From positions 620,001-684,000 of the forward strand of contig NZ_CP139249.1 in NCBI RefSeq assembly GCF_034064985.1: 64,000 bases of DNA. The letters are read 5' to 3'. The notes beneath the pieces are model-generated. The model saw only the letters and a list, made by a program, of their open reading frames with translations. It searched no databases and was not told where the DNA came from. The position numbers were made by a program, and so were the translations under genes. Source of the stretch: Acinetobacter pittii (GTDB lineage Bacteria > Pseudomonadota > Gammaproteobacteria > Pseudomonadales > Moraxellaceae). Each line of letters opens with the position of its first letter. Position 1 is the first letter of the stretch. Shown here in pieces: positions 33,987 to 42,471 of this stretch.

Positions 33987-34040
33987 GACATCGTGCCAAA
34001 TTATTTAATCTGTTTTACCTTGTACTGTTGGCATGATGTC
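33987..34040 (-). promoter_or_regulatory. rtcB leader hairpin 1, enclosing the mini-ORF
   Basis: Arms GACATCATGCC (34040-34030, minus strand) and GGCACGATGTC (33997-33987) pair over 11 positions with one G-U wobble or mismatch. The 32-base loop contains most of the 9-codon ORF; its ATG lies in the stem. Confidence 0.55.
34005..34034 (-). CDS. Candidate 9-codon leader ORF upstream of rtcB (MPTVQGKTD)
   Basis: ATG at 34034 preceded by the full consensus AAGGAGG (34046-34040) with five bases between, the best ribosome binding site in this part of the window; stop TAA at 34005. It lies about 40 bases after the predicted transcription start and 130 bases before rtcB. The peptide has no known match. 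The match to the 16S 3' end makes translation likely if the RNA is made. Confidence 0.45.
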   Translation of the reverse strand: MPTVQGKTD

Positions 34041-34077
34041 CTCCTTATTTAAAAGTGCCGTTGAAAATCTGAACGGC

Positions 34078-34105
34078 ATTTTACGCTTTTTTAATCAAAG
34101 ATCAA
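34078..34105 (-). promoter_or_regulatory. Likely sigma70 promoter for the rtcB leader
   Basis: Minus strand TTGATC (34105-34100), 16-bp spacer, TAAAAT (34083-34078). The expected start is near 34071, giving a leader of about 195 bases. Confidence 0.55.
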
Positions 34106-34123
34106 GTTTTTGATCTTTGATTA
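34092..34123. promoter_or_regulatory. Perfect 14-bp palindrome overlapping the rtcB -35 element
   Basis: Arms TAATCAAAGATCAA / TTGATCTTTGATTA with loop GTTT. It lies 18 bp after the lysP-like stop. No T-tract follows on the minus strand (AAAAAA does), so it is not a good terminator; as DNA it is a candidate operator. Confidence 0.55.
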
Positions 34124-34141
34124 ACTTTTAATTACCGATTC

Positions 34142-35602
34142 TTAGTCTTGCTCAGGCTTCACATTCATTTGATCGTAAGAGATCAATTTGGTTTTATTTT
34201 TCCACTTATAGCCTAACCAAATGATCAAGAACAAAGGCAAGCTAATATAAGTTGAAAGTAAGCCTAACCAATCAATTTTTCCACCTAAAATAGCTTGATA
34301 GTTCTGCCCTAAAATGATGATTGAACAGAGAATAAAAGCAAACCAAGGGGCAAATGGGAAAAATTTGGCACGATATGCTAAATCTTCTAATTTATAGCCT
34401 TGAGCAATATATCCTTTACGGAAACGATAATGTGAAATCGCAATTCCTAACCAAACAATAAACCCGCACATACCAGACATATTGAGTAGCCAGTTAAATA
34501 CTTGCTTTTCTCCAATAAATGTCGTCAAGAAACAAAATGCAGCAATAAATGTGGTGGCATATAGGGCGTTCATCGGAACGCCACGACCATCAAGTTTTGC
34601 AAACCACTTTGGTGCGCGGCCTTCTTGAGCCATTTTAAATAACATGCGAGTTGAAGAATACATGCCTGAATTACCTGCTGACAAAATAGCAGTAAGAATG
34701 ACGGCATTCATTAAACCCGCAGCAAAAGCGAAGCCTACTCTTTCATAGAGCAATGTAAACGGAGATAGTGCGATATCTTCTGTAGCAGCCGCTTGTAATA
34801 GGTTCGGGTCATCATAGGCGATTAGAGTGCCGATGATGAAAATACATAGGATGTAGAATAATAAGATTCGCCAGAAAATTTGTTTGATTGCAAGTGGAAT
34901 TGTCTTCTTTGGATCTTTTGATTCACCAGCAGCAACCCCAACCATTTCAGTTCCTTGGAAAGAGAATCCAGCAATCATTGCTACACCAATCATGGCTTGT
35001 AAACCGCCTACAAAAGGTGCCTCTTTGTAGGTCCAGTTTCCGAAAGTTGCAACACCTGGAGTTAGCATAATCTTGATGATCATGGCTAAGCCAATAATAA
35101 TAAATGCAACAATCGCAATTACTTTTACCATTGAGAACCAGAATTCGCTTTCCCCAAATCCCTTTACTGTCATGGCATTGATCAGAAAGATAACGATAAG
35201 GAACAGGGCACTCCAATAGAACCCTGGAATATCAGGGAACCAGAACTTCATAATAAACTGAACCGCAACAAGTTCGAATGCAACCGTAATTGCCCAGTTA
35301 TACCAATAGTTCCAGCCTAGAGCGAAACCAAAGCCTTCTTCGACATAACGACTGCCGTAAGTAAAAAAGGCACCGGATGTTGGTGTGTGAGTTGCAAGCT
35401 CACCTAAGCTGGTCATTAAGAAGTAAATCATAATGCCAATGAGTGAATAGGCGAGTAGCGCTCCACCGGGCCCAGCGTTTGCAATGGTTGATCCAGAAGC
35501 AAGGAAGAGGCCTGTACCAATGGAACCACCAATGGCGATCATATTCAGATGACGAGCCCCAAGCTTACGCTGGAGTTTTTCAGGAGCATGTGTTTCGCTC
35601 AT
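34142..35602 (-). CDS. Amino-acid permease, LysP-like (lysine)
   Basis: 486-residue APC-superfamily permease with about 12 transmembrane segments. The N-terminal ARHLNMIAIGGSIGTGLFLASGSTIANAGPGGALLAYSLIGIMIYFLMTSLGELA stretch and VEEGFGFALGWNYWYNWAI are nearly the E. coli LysP sequence as I recall it, so lysine uptake is the most likely role. Other AAT-family basic or aromatic amino-acid carriers are possible. It starts about 20 bp after the rsmC stop on the same strand, so rsmC and this gene may be cotranscribed. Confidence 0.87.
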   Translation of the reverse strand: MSETHAPEKLQRKLGARHLNMIAIGGSIGTGLFLASGSTIANAGPGGALLAYSLIGIMIYFLMTSLGELATHTPTSGAFFTYGSRYVEEGFGFALGWNYWYNWAITVAFELVAVQFIMKFWFPDIPGFYWSALFLIVIFLINAMTVKGFGESEFWFSMVKVIAIVAFIIIGLAMIIKIMLTPGVATFGNWTYKEAPFVGGLQAMIGVAMIAGFSFQGTEMVGVAAGESKDPKKTIPLAIKQIFWRILLFYILCIFIIGTLIAYDDPNLLQAAATEDIALSPFTLLYERVGFAFAAGLMNAVILTAILSAGNSGMYSSTRMLFKMAQEGRAPKWFAKLDGRGVPMNALYATTFIAAFCFLTTFIGEKQVFNWLLNMSGMCGFIVWLGIAISHYRFRKGYIAQGYKLEDLAYRAKFFPFAPWFAFILCSIIILGQNYQAILGGKIDWLGLLSTYISLPLFLIIWLGYKWKNKTKLISYDQMNVKPEQD

Positions 35603-35623
35603 GGAGATTCCTTACATAGTTTG

Positions 35624-36637
35624 TTATGCACAGGCATATAACACCTTAAAGCCTTGATGATCAGTTTTAATCTGGCACTGACCAAAGTGCTTCTCAATTA
35701 AGATCGGATAGTTTAAAAAACGGTTTGCTACAATCCATAGCTCACCTGATGCCTTTAAATGTTTTTTAGCGTTCTGGCAGAGTCCTTCACTTGCATCATA
35801 GTTGGTATGAATACCCTGATGGAAAGGGGGATTACTGACAATGGCATCGAGTTCTGTTGGAGCGTCTGCAATACCTGTAACGGGCTGCAATCTCAACTGG
35901 TCTGAACCTATTCCATTTCGACTAAAAGTCATTTCCGTTGACCGTAAAGCGAAAGCATCAATATCTAGGGCATGAATAATATTACTTGAATTTATTTTTG
36001 CCAAATAGCAACTGATAATTCCAGCACCACACCCGAAGTCGGCAATTCTACCTGATTTCACCTGATTAAGATAAGGGAGTAAAACAGCAGTTCCGACATC
36101 TAGATGATTTTGGCTAAACACACCGGGAAGGGCACAAATCGTAAGCTCTTGTTCATTCACCTGAACAGTGTAACTTTTAAGCCAGCTTTCGAGAGATTTA
36201 AGCTGTTCTGTTTTTTCAATCTTTAAGTGCCATAGCTGACAATGGCGTGCACTATCGAGTTTAAGTACTTTACCGAAGTTTTGTAATTGTTTGGCAGCGC
36301 GTTCAACACCCCCCTTTTTTTCACCCACTAAAAAAACAGACTGATCAGTTTTCAGATTGCTCATGACGACATGCAGTATGTAATTTAATAGTTCTTTAGA
36401 TTTGGGAACAAAAATAACGGCTTGATCAAATTCTTGTAATGGGAACTCAACTGAGAAATGCGCATTTGTTCCATTATTTATAAAGCCTTGATAGTCAGCA
36501 TGATTCCATGTCCAGACTGACGCATCAGTCTCGGCTGGTAATTGACTGACTAGGGCATCATTCGGTGCATTAATTAACAAGACTCTACCTTTTAAATAGT
36601 CTTGTTGTCTCAATACCACTTCACTTCTAGGATCCAT
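35624..36637 (-). CDS. rsmC: 16S rRNA (guanine1207-N2)-methyltransferase
   Basis: 337 residues with two methyltransferase-like halves, as in E. coli RsmC (343). The C-terminal half is active: SAM motif [17 protein letters not shown] (about residues 197-213), acidic ALDIDAFAL, and the catalytic NPPF in [14 protein letters not shown], typical of N2-guanine/N6-adenine enzymes. The N-terminal half has lost these motifs, as in the family. It methylates G1207 of helix 34 in the small subunit. Lies 21 bp upstream of the lysine-permease-like gene. Confidence 0.93.
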   Translation of the reverse strand: MDPRSEVVLRQQDYLKGRVLLINAPNDALVSQLPAETDASVWTWNHADYQGFINNGTNAHFSVEFPLQEFDQAVIFVPKSKELLNYILHVVMSNLKTDQSVFLVGEKKGGVERAAKQLQNFGKVLKLDSARHCQLWHLKIEKTEQLKSLESWLKSYTVQVNEQELTICALPGVFSQNHLDVGTAVLLPYLNQVKSGRIADFGCGAGIISCYLAKINSSNIIHALDIDAFALRSTEMTFSRNGIGSDQLRLQPVTGIADAPTELDAIVSNPPFHQGIHTNYDASEGLCQNAKKHLKASGELWIVANRFLNYPILIEKHFGQCQIKTDHQGFKVLYACA

Positions 36638-36660
36638 TTACATCTCTCATGAAGAAGAAT

Positions 36661-36678
36661 GCCCAGTGGAAACTGGGC
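36661..36678 (-). terminator. Hairpin after the xanthine/uracil permease gene
   Basis: Arms GCCCAGT / ACTGGGC with a 4-base loop, followed by ATTCTTCTTC on the minus strand. Weak T-run, so efficiency is uncertain. Confidence 0.45.
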
Positions 36679-36701
36679 AGTAATCAAAATTAAAAAAATA
36701 G

Positions 36702-38060
36702 TTATTTGTGTGTTTCAGGGAGTACAACATTTAAAATTAATGCTGCTATTCCACCTGTAGCTACCCCAGAGCTAAAAATATTTTTAAATAATTCTGGAAG
36801 GTGTTCCAAAATTTGAGGAACTTGAGCAACACCCAAACCTAGTGCAAGTGAAATTGCGATAATTAAAAGTGCTCGGCGATCTAAATGAATAGATGAGAGG
36901 ATGTTAATACCTGAGGCAGCCACAGCACCGAACATTACCATCACAGCGCCTCCTAAAACAGCTTGAGGAACTGCTTGTATTACACCAGCCACTGCGGGGA
37001 ATAAACCTAATAAAATAAGTAAAGCAGCAATCCAGATACCTACATAACGACTTGCTACGCCAGTAAGTTGAATTACTCCATTATTTTGAGCAAAAACAGA
37101 ACTAGGGAAGGTATTAAATAAACCTGCGAGTAAAGAGTTCGCACCATTCACTAAAACACCACCTTTAATGCGTTTCATCCATTCAGGACCATTAACGGGT
37201 TGGTTTGAAAGTTTACTGGTCGCAGTCACGTCACCAATCGCTTCTAAAGAGGTCACCAAATAAATGAATGCCATTGGAATGAATAAACCCCAAGAAAAGC
37301 TTAAGCCAAAGTGCATCGGTGTTGGAATCTGTACAAGAGGGGCATCTTTAATACCTGAGAAATCTAGGTGTCCCATAAATCCTGCAAGAATGTAACCAAT
37401 AACTAAAGCAATTAAGATTGCCGAACTTTTAATCCATACCACTCGAATACGATTTAGAATGATAATAATAGCCAGTACGGTACATGACATAATAAGGTTG
37501 TCTGCACTTGCAAAAGTATGGTCTTGCATGGCTTGGTAGCCACCACCCATGCTAATCAAGCCTTCTTTAATCAGTGTTAAGCCAATTAATAAAACAACAA
37601 TACCGGTTACTAACGGAGTAATTAATCTTTTTACCCATGGAAGAATCTGGGAAACACCCATTTCAATGAATGAGCCCGCAATTACTACACCGAAAATTGC
37701 AGCCATAACTTGGTTTACTGGCGTTCCGGCAGCCACCATTGCACTACCAATACCAATAATTGGACCAATAAAGTTAAAACTTGTACCTTGAACAATTAGA
37801 AGACCTGCACCAAACGGGCCGACTTTTTTACATTGTAAAAATGTAGCAATACCGGAAATCACCAAAGACATCGATAAAATCATGTTGGTTTCGGTACGTG
37901 ACACACCTAAAGCTAAACAAATTAAAAGCCCAGGTGTAACAATTGGTACAATAATCGCAAGTAAATGCTGGAACGCTGCTAAAAAAGCGACCAAAGGTTT
38001 TGGTCGATCATCTAGGCCATAAACGAGGTCAAGATGGTCTTGAGAGTGTTGATTGGACAT
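36702..38060 (-). CDS. Nucleobase:cation symporter-2 permease (xanthine/uracil type)
   Basis: 452 residues, about 14 transmembrane segments. NCS2 hallmarks: QHLLAIIVPIVTPGLLI in TM1, the FVTSLEAIGDVTATSK block, and QNNGVIQLTGVASRYVG, the family signature. The Gln before NNG and the ATS sequence point to the xanthine/urate branch (XanQ, UacT) rather than UraA, but the substrate is not certain. Start ATG 38060 (MSNQHSQDHLDLVYGLDDRPKP) matches the family better than the in-frame codon at 38087. Divergent from typA with a 178-bp gap. Confidence 0.88.
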   Translation of the reverse strand: MSNQHSQDHLDLVYGLDDRPKPLVAFLAAFQHLLAIIVPIVTPGLLICLALGVSRTETNMILSMSLVISGIATFLQCKKVGPFGAGLLIVQGTSFNFIGPIIGIGSAMVAAGTPVNQVMAAIFGVVIAGSFIEMGVSQILPWVKRLITPLVTGIVVLLIGLTLIKEGLISMGGGYQAMQDHTFASADNLIMSCTVLAIIIILNRIRVVWIKSSAILIALVIGYILAGFMGHLDFSGIKDAPLVQIPTPMHFGLSFSWGLFIPMAFIYLVTSLEAIGDVTATSKLSNQPVNGPEWMKRIKGGVLVNGANSLLAGLFNTFPSSVFAQNNGVIQLTGVASRYVGIWIAALLILLGLFPAVAGVIQAVPQAVLGGAVMVMFGAVAASGINILSSIHLDRRALLIIAISLALGLGVAQVPQILEHLPELFKNIFSSGVATGGIAALILNVVLPETHK

Positions 38061-38175
38061 GGGTGTAGGTACGCCGCAATTTCGCAAATTGGCGCTATTC
38101 TAATCGAGATACCTATCTTTACAAAACGAAATACAAGCTATTGGAAAATTTTTTTGTCAATGTCAATAAACTGTC

Positions 38176-38206
38176 ACTACTCAAGAGTAGTGTTTTTCTG
38201 TATAAT
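38176..38206 (+). promoter_or_regulatory. Probable typA promoter with palindrome at -35
   Basis: A perfect -10 hexamer TATAAT at 38201-38206 has no good -35, but ACTACTC-AA-GAGTAGT, a perfect 7-bp inverted repeat, occupies 38176-38191 where the -35 should be. It could be an operator, or in RNA a short hairpin followed by GTTTTT. Confidence 0.45.
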
Positions 38207-38238
38207 TTGCCCTCAAATTTCAGGCGTTTCGAATTTTC

Positions 38239-40074
38239 ATGTCAGATATCAAAAATCTCCGTAATATCGCAATTATTGCGCACGTCGACCACGGGAAAAC
38301 CACACTTGTCGATAAACTACTTCAGCAATCTGGTGCTCTCGGTGAACGAGCAGGCGAGATTGAGCGTGTCATGGACTCAAATGCGCTTGAAAGTGAACGT
38401 GGTATTACCATTCTTGCAAAAAACACTTCTATTACTTGGTTAGATAAACGTACTGATACAACTTACCGTATCAACATCGTGGATACCCCGGGACACGCCG
38501 ACTTCGGTGGTGAAGTAGAACGTGTAATGTCTATGGTTGACTGCGTATTACTTTTAGTTGACTCTCAAGAAGGCCCAATGCCACAAACACGTTTTGTGAC
38601 ACAAAAAGCCTTTGCTCGTGGTTTAAAACCAATTGTTATTATTAACAAAGTAGACAAACCAAGTGCACGTCCAGATTGGGTTATTGATCAAGTATTTGAT
38701 TTATTTGATAACCTTGGTGCAACTGATGAGCAATTAGATTTCCCAATCGTTTATGCATCAGGTTTACGTGGTGTAGCGGGTCCTGCTCCTGAAGAACTTG
38801 CAGAAGACATGACTCCGTTGTTTGAAACGATTGTAGACATCGTTGAACCACCAGCAGTTGATGTTGATGGTCCATTCCAAATGCAGATTTCATCACTTGA
38901 CTATAACAGCTTCGTAGGTGTTATCGGTGTTGGTCGTATTCAACGTGGTTCAGTAAAATTAAATACTCCTGTTACTGTAATTGACAAAGAAGGCAATACA
39001 CGTAACGGTCGTATCTTAAAAATCATGGGTTACCATGGTTTAGAGCGTATCGATGTTGAATCAGCATCTGCTGGTGATATCGTATGTATTACTGGTATCG
39101 ACGCACTTAACATTTCTGACACGATTTGTGATCCGAAAAATGTTGAAGCATTACCAGCTTTATCTGTAGACGAACCTACAGTATCTATGACTTTCCAAGT
39201 AAACAACTCTCCGTTTGCTGGTAAAGAAGGTAAATTCGTAACTTCACGTAATATCCGTGAACGTCTTGATCGCGAATTAATTCATAACGTAGCTTTACGT
39301 GTTGAAGATACTGACAGTCCAGACCGTTTCAAAGTATCTGGCCGTGGTGAACTTCATCTTTCAGTTTTAATTGAAAACATGCGTCGTGAAGGCTTTGAAA
39401 TGGGCGTATCACGTCCACAAGTAATCATCAAAGAAATTGATGGTGAAAGACAAGAGCCTTACGAAAACGTAACTTTTGACGTTGAAGAACAGCACCAAGG
39501 CGCTGTAATGGAACAAATGGGTCACCGTAAAGGCGAGATGACTAATATGGAAGTTGACGGTAAAGGCCGTATCCGTATTGAAGCGACTGTACCTTCACGT
39601 GGTTTGATCGGTTTCCGTTCTGAATTCTTGACCATGACTTCTGGTACAGGGATCATGACTTCAAGCTTCTCGCATTATGGTCCTGTTAAACAAGGTACTG
39701 TTGCGAAACGTCAAAACGGTGTATTGATTTCTATGGTTCAAGGTACTTGCTTGGGCTATGCATTGTTCAGCTTACAAGACCGTGGTCGTTTGTTCGCTAA
39801 ACCACAGTTAGAAGTTTACGAAGGTATGATCGTGGGTATTAACTCTCGTTCAGACGATATGGTTGTAAACCCAACTAAGGCGAAACAATTAACTAACGTT
39901 CGTGCATCTGGTACAGATGATGCTTTAACTTTAGTACCTGCAATTGAATATACGCTTGAACAAGCGCTTGAATTCATTGAAGATGACGAATTAGTTGAAG
40001 TAACACCTAAATCAATTCGTATCCGTAAGCGTTACTTGACTGAAAATGAACGTAAACGTAACCGTGATAAATAA
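38239..40074 (+). CDS. typA: Ribosome-associated GTPase TypA/BipA
   Basis: 611-residue translational GTPase. G1 HVDHGKTTL (residues 15-24), G2 with RGITI, G3 [12 protein letters not shown]4 NKVDK and the EF-G-like domains III and V are followed by the BipA-specific C-terminal domain ([32 protein letters not shown]), which separates it from EF-G and LepA. It helps 50S assembly and translation at low temperature or stress. Single gene with its own promoter and a strong terminator. Confidence 0.97.
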   Translation: MSDIKNLRNIAIIAHVDHGKTTLVDKLLQQSGALGERAGEIERVMDSNALESERGITILAKNTSITWLDKRTDTTYRINIVDTPGHADFGGEVERVMSMVDCVLLLVDSQEGPMPQTRFVTQKAFARGLKPIVIINKVDKPSARPDWVIDQVFDLFDNLGATDEQLDFPIVYASGLRGVAGPAPEELAEDMTPLFETIVDIVEPPAVDVDGPFQMQISSLDYNSFVGVIGVGRIQRGSVKLNTPVTVIDKEGNTRNGRILKIMGYHGLERIDVESASAGDIVCITGIDALNISDTICDPKNVEALPALSVDEPTVSMTFQVNNSPFAGKEGKFVTSRNIRERLDRELIHNVALRVEDTDSPDRFKVSGRGELHLSVLIENMRREGFEMGVSRPQVIIKEIDGERQEPYENVTFDVEEQHQGAVMEQMGHRKGEMTNMEVDGKGRIRIEATVPSRGLIGFRSEFLTMTSGTGIMTSSFSHYGPVKQGTVAKRQNGVLISMVQGTCLGYALFSLQDRGRLFAKPQLEVYEGMIVGINSRSDDMVVNPTKAKQLTNVRASGTDDALTLVPAIEYTLEQALEFIEDDELVEVTPKSIRIRKRYLTENERKRNRDK

Positions 40075-40093
40075 TTTTTCTTAACTGAAAAAG

Positions 40094-40127
40094 AAAAAAC
40101 CGCTAAATTAATTTAGCGGTTTTTTTA
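40094..40127 (+). terminator. typA intrinsic terminator
   Basis: Stem AAAAACCGCTAAATTAATTTAGCGGTTTTT, self-complementary, followed by T, about 20 bp after the stop. Confidence 0.92.
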
Positions 40128-40276
40128 ATCGTTTTATTTGAAATTAAATTAGGCTTAAAATCATATTTTTCTTGTAAGAGAATATGTTGTTAAAGTGTGA
40201 AATAGCTTTCTTTTTTTGATAAAAATATTAAATTATCAATATCATGGCGAGTACTATCTAATCCGATAAGATGCCA

Positions 40277-40333
40277 ATGAAAAAGAAAAATATGATGTAT
40301 TTCGACCCCCGACATCTGGAGATGTTTAGATGA
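40277..40333 (+). CDS. Possible 18-codon ORF overlapping the mscL start
   Basis: ATG 40277 opens an 18-residue frame ([18 protein letters not shown]) whose TGA overlaps the mscL ATG as ATGA. The ribosome binding site is weak (GATAAGA). If translated, ribosomes would end exactly on the mscL start and open the hairpin 40312-40325. Support is positional only. Confidence 0.3.
   Translation: MKKKNMMYFDPRHLEMFR
40312..40325 (+). promoter_or_regulatory. Small hairpin covering the mscL ribosome binding site
   Basis: Arms ACATCT / AGATGT with loop GG. The GGAG Shine-Dalgarno (40318-40321) lies in loop and stem, eight bases before the mscL ATG, so folding would limit initiation. Confidence 0.45.
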
Positions 40334-40761
40334 GTATTATTCAAGAATTTAAAGAATTTGCCATTAAAGGCAATATGATGGATTTAGCCATTGGTGTGAT
40401 TATTGGTGGTGCTTTTGGCAAAATCGTGGACTCTTTAGTTAAAGATATCATCATGCCGCTTATCACTGTAATTACTGGCGGTGGTGTTGATTTCTCTCAA
40501 AAATTCATTGTATTAGGTGCAAATCCTAATAACTTACAATCTTTAGATGCCTTGCAAAAAGCAGGTATCAACGTATTAACTTATGGTAACTTCCTGACCA
40601 TTTTAATTAACTTCCTGATTTTAGCTTGGGTTGTATTCTTGATGGTGAAATTATTAAACAGACTTCGCCGTGATAAGAATGAGCCAGAAGCTCCAGCTGC
40701 AACTCCTGAAGATGTTCAGTTATTGCGTGAAATTCGTGATGAGTTGAAAAAACAAGCTTAA
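40330..40761 (+). CDS. mscL: Large-conductance mechanosensitive channel
   Basis: 143-residue inner-membrane channel, forming a homopentamer that opens under membrane tension to release solutes during osmotic downshock. The N-terminal helix ([43 protein letters not shown]) with TM1 is the strongest signature; TM2 lies at about residues 80-105 ([20 protein letters not shown]), then the cytoplasmic helical bundle ending [15 protein letters not shown]. Normal length. Single gene between typA and its own terminator. Confidence 0.97.
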   Translation: MSIIQEFKEFAIKGNMMDLAIGVIIGGAFGKIVDSLVKDIIMPLITVITGGGVDFSQKFIVLGANPNNLQSLDALQKAGINVLTYGNFLTILINFLILAWVVFLMVKLLNRLRRDKNEPEAPAATPEDVQLLREIRDELKKQA

Positions 40762-40774
40762 TAAAATTTGAAAT

Positions 40775-40805
40775 AAAAAACGGTACCAAGAGTACCGTTT
40801 TTTAT
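40775..40805 (+). terminator. mscL intrinsic terminator
   Basis: Stem AAAACGGTAC / GTACCGTTTT around CAAGA, T-rich tail, 14 bp after the stop. Confidence 0.9.
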
Positions 40806-40897
40806 TAATTAGTATTTTCTGCTGAACTATAAATATTGTTAAAATTTTCAAAGCACAGATATGTTTAACTACATATATTTAAACAGGATATAAATGA

Positions 40898-41251
40898 ATG
40901 AATCAGCTTTTTGTGTATGGCACTTTATGCCCTAATAAAGCAAATGCTCATATTTTAGAGCAGATTGGTGGTAACTGGACAAAAGCTAGTGTACGAGGAG
41001 TGATTCATATTTTAGATTGGGGGCCAGATAAAGGTTTAAAGGCATTAGAGTTAAATCCAGAAGCAGATTGGGTAGAAGGCTATTTGTTTAGCACAGAAAA
41101 GTTAGCAGAAAACTGGCAGATGCTAGATGATTTTGAAGGTTTTCAATACCAGCGTGTCATTGCAAATATAAAATTAGAATCAGGTGAATATGTTAAAGCC
41201 TGGACATACCAACTGAATGCGCAGGCTCAAGCTTCTGAAAAAAATAATTAA
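40898..41251 (+). CDS. Gamma-glutamylcyclotransferase-like (GGCT/YtfP) protein
   Basis: 117 residues of the AIG2-like GGCT fold. The N-terminal LFVYGTL is the invariant substrate-loop motif, and the catalytic acid is expected in LDDFEGFQYQRV (the Glu of DxxEG). The family cyclises gamma-glutamyl compounds to 5-oxoproline; small bacterial YtfP-like members have unproven activity. The following parvulin gene is convergent with only 10 bp between stops. Confidence 0.83.
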   Translation: MNQLFVYGTLCPNKANAHILEQIGGNWTKASVRGVIHILDWGPDKGLKALELNPEADWVEGYLFSTEKLAENWQMLDDFEGFQYQRVIANIKLESGEYVKAWTYQLNAQAQASEKNN

Positions 41252-41261
41252 AATAATGGAA

Positions 41262-41552
41262 TCAACGTAAGCTGCCCATTCTGAATTTAACTTCTAAAAG
41301 ATGATAGCCAAATTGGCTTTTGATCGGACCTTGTAACACACGTTCAGCAGCTGTAAAAACAACTTTGTCGATGACGGGCACCAATTGCCCTTTTTTGACT
41401 TCACCAAGTTCACCACCACGTTTTGCCGAATTACAGGTAGAGTATTGCTTGGCAAGTTTGGCAAAGTCAGCGCCACTTTGTAGCTTCTTTTTTAGCTGCT
41501 CGGCTAAGTCTTTATCTTTGACTAAAATATGTCGGACAATTGCTGTTTGCAT
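41262..41552 (-). CDS. Parvulin-type peptidyl-prolyl isomerase (PpiC-like)
   Basis: 96-residue free-standing rotamase domain that isomerises Xaa-Pro bonds. It starts TAIVRHILVKDKDLAEQL and shows FAKLAKQYSTCNSAKRGGELGEVKKGQLVPVIDKVVF and FGYHLLEV, the complete parvulin pattern. No signal peptide, so cytosolic, like E. coli PpiC. Start ATG 41552 has a strong GGAGGA seven bases upstream. mutM ends 19 bp upstream on the same strand, so the two are likely cotranscribed. The C-terminal Arg-rich KFRMGSLR is a slight extension. Confidence 0.92.
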   Translation of the reverse strand: MQTAIVRHILVKDKDLAEQLKKKLQSGADFAKLAKQYSTCNSAKRGGELGEVKKGQLVPVIDKVVFTAAERVLQGPIKSQFGYHLLEVKFRMGSLR

Positions 41553-41571
41553 GTTGTCTTCCTCCAAAAAA

Positions 41572-42396
41572 TTAAGGCTTTCTCAGCTTTTTAAGCGGTT
41601 GGCACTGTGGGCAAAATACGCTGGCACGCTGACCAAGTTTTAAGTTTTCTAATGTGGTTTCACAGTTAACACACATTTCTCCAGCACGGCCATAAGCGAG
41701 TAATGTTTGCTGAAAATAACCATTTTCTCCCATGGCATTGCTGTAGTCTCGTAATGTCGAGCCACCTAAATCAATTGCCGACTTTAAAATGCGCTTAATT
41801 TCGACAACAAGTTTCTCAATTTGTTGCATAGTTAAATCACCAGCGGGCTGTGCTGGATGAATGCCAACATTAAACAAGCTTTCAGTTGCATAGATATTGC
41901 CAACACCAACCACTACATGGTTATCCATAAGTGCAATTTTTATGCCGACAGCTTTGTTTTTAAGTTTGGAAGCTAGATATTCTGCATGAAAGTCGTCACT
42001 TAAAGGTTCAGGCCCTAAAGTATCTATAAGTTTCCCTTGAGTTTGTGGGTTAAGCCAAAGAATACAGCCAAAACGACGTGGGTCATGATAGCGTAACTGT
42101 TGATCTTCAAATTGAATAATCAGATGATCATGTTTTCTCAATTCATCGTTCGGTTGACACAGGCGAAAGCTACCTGACATTCCTAAATGCCAAAGCATTT
42201 GATCTTGTTCAAACTCTGCCAAAATATATTTAGAACGTCGATTTAACCCAATGAGACGTTGCCCAACGAGTTTTTGAACATCATCGGGGATAGGCCAACG
42301 TAAACTTGGGTTGCGTACCTCTATACTTTGAACTTTTTGATTCAATAGCGGAAATAAACTGGTTTTAGTTGTTTCGACTTCGGGTAACTCAGGCAT
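41572..42396 (-). CDS. mutM: Formamidopyrimidine-DNA glycosylase
   Basis: 274-residue base-excision repair enzyme that removes 8-oxoguanine and formamidopyrimidines and nicks at abasic sites. The N-terminal PELPEVETT gives the catalytic Pro2 and Glu3; the H2TH region lies near residues 150-220 (GVGNIYATESLFNVGIHP), and the C-terminal zinc finger CVNC-x16-CPQC is intact. Length is standard. It is divergent from an alkyladenine glycosylase gene across a 75-bp gap, and a parvulin gene follows. Confidence 0.96.
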   Translation of the reverse strand: MPELPEVETTKTSLFPLLNQKVQSIEVRNPSLRWPIPDDVQKLVGQRLIGLNRRSKYILAEFEQDQMLWHLGMSGSFRLCQPNDELRKHDHLIIQFEDQQLRYHDPRRFGCILWLNPQTQGKLIDTLGPEPLSDDFHAEYLASKLKNKAVGIKIALMDNHVVVGVGNIYATESLFNVGIHPAQPAGDLTMQQIEKLVVEIKRILKSAIDLGGSTLRDYSNAMGENGYFQQTLLAYGRAGEMCVNCETTLENLKLGQRASVFCPQCQPLKKLRKP

Positions 42397-42471
42397 GCCA
42401 ACTCACAGAATTAACAGATATACTGGATTAAACAAGTATAACGTGTGGTATGTAATATTTCAGAGAATACT

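Noticed and set aside
33911..34040. tRNA or Y-RNA-like gene upstream of rtcB (as in some rtcBA operons)
   Set aside because: The hairpins do not make a cloverleaf, there is no T-loop GTTCGANTC pattern or CCA, and one hairpin is a plain terminator. A structured leader fits better.
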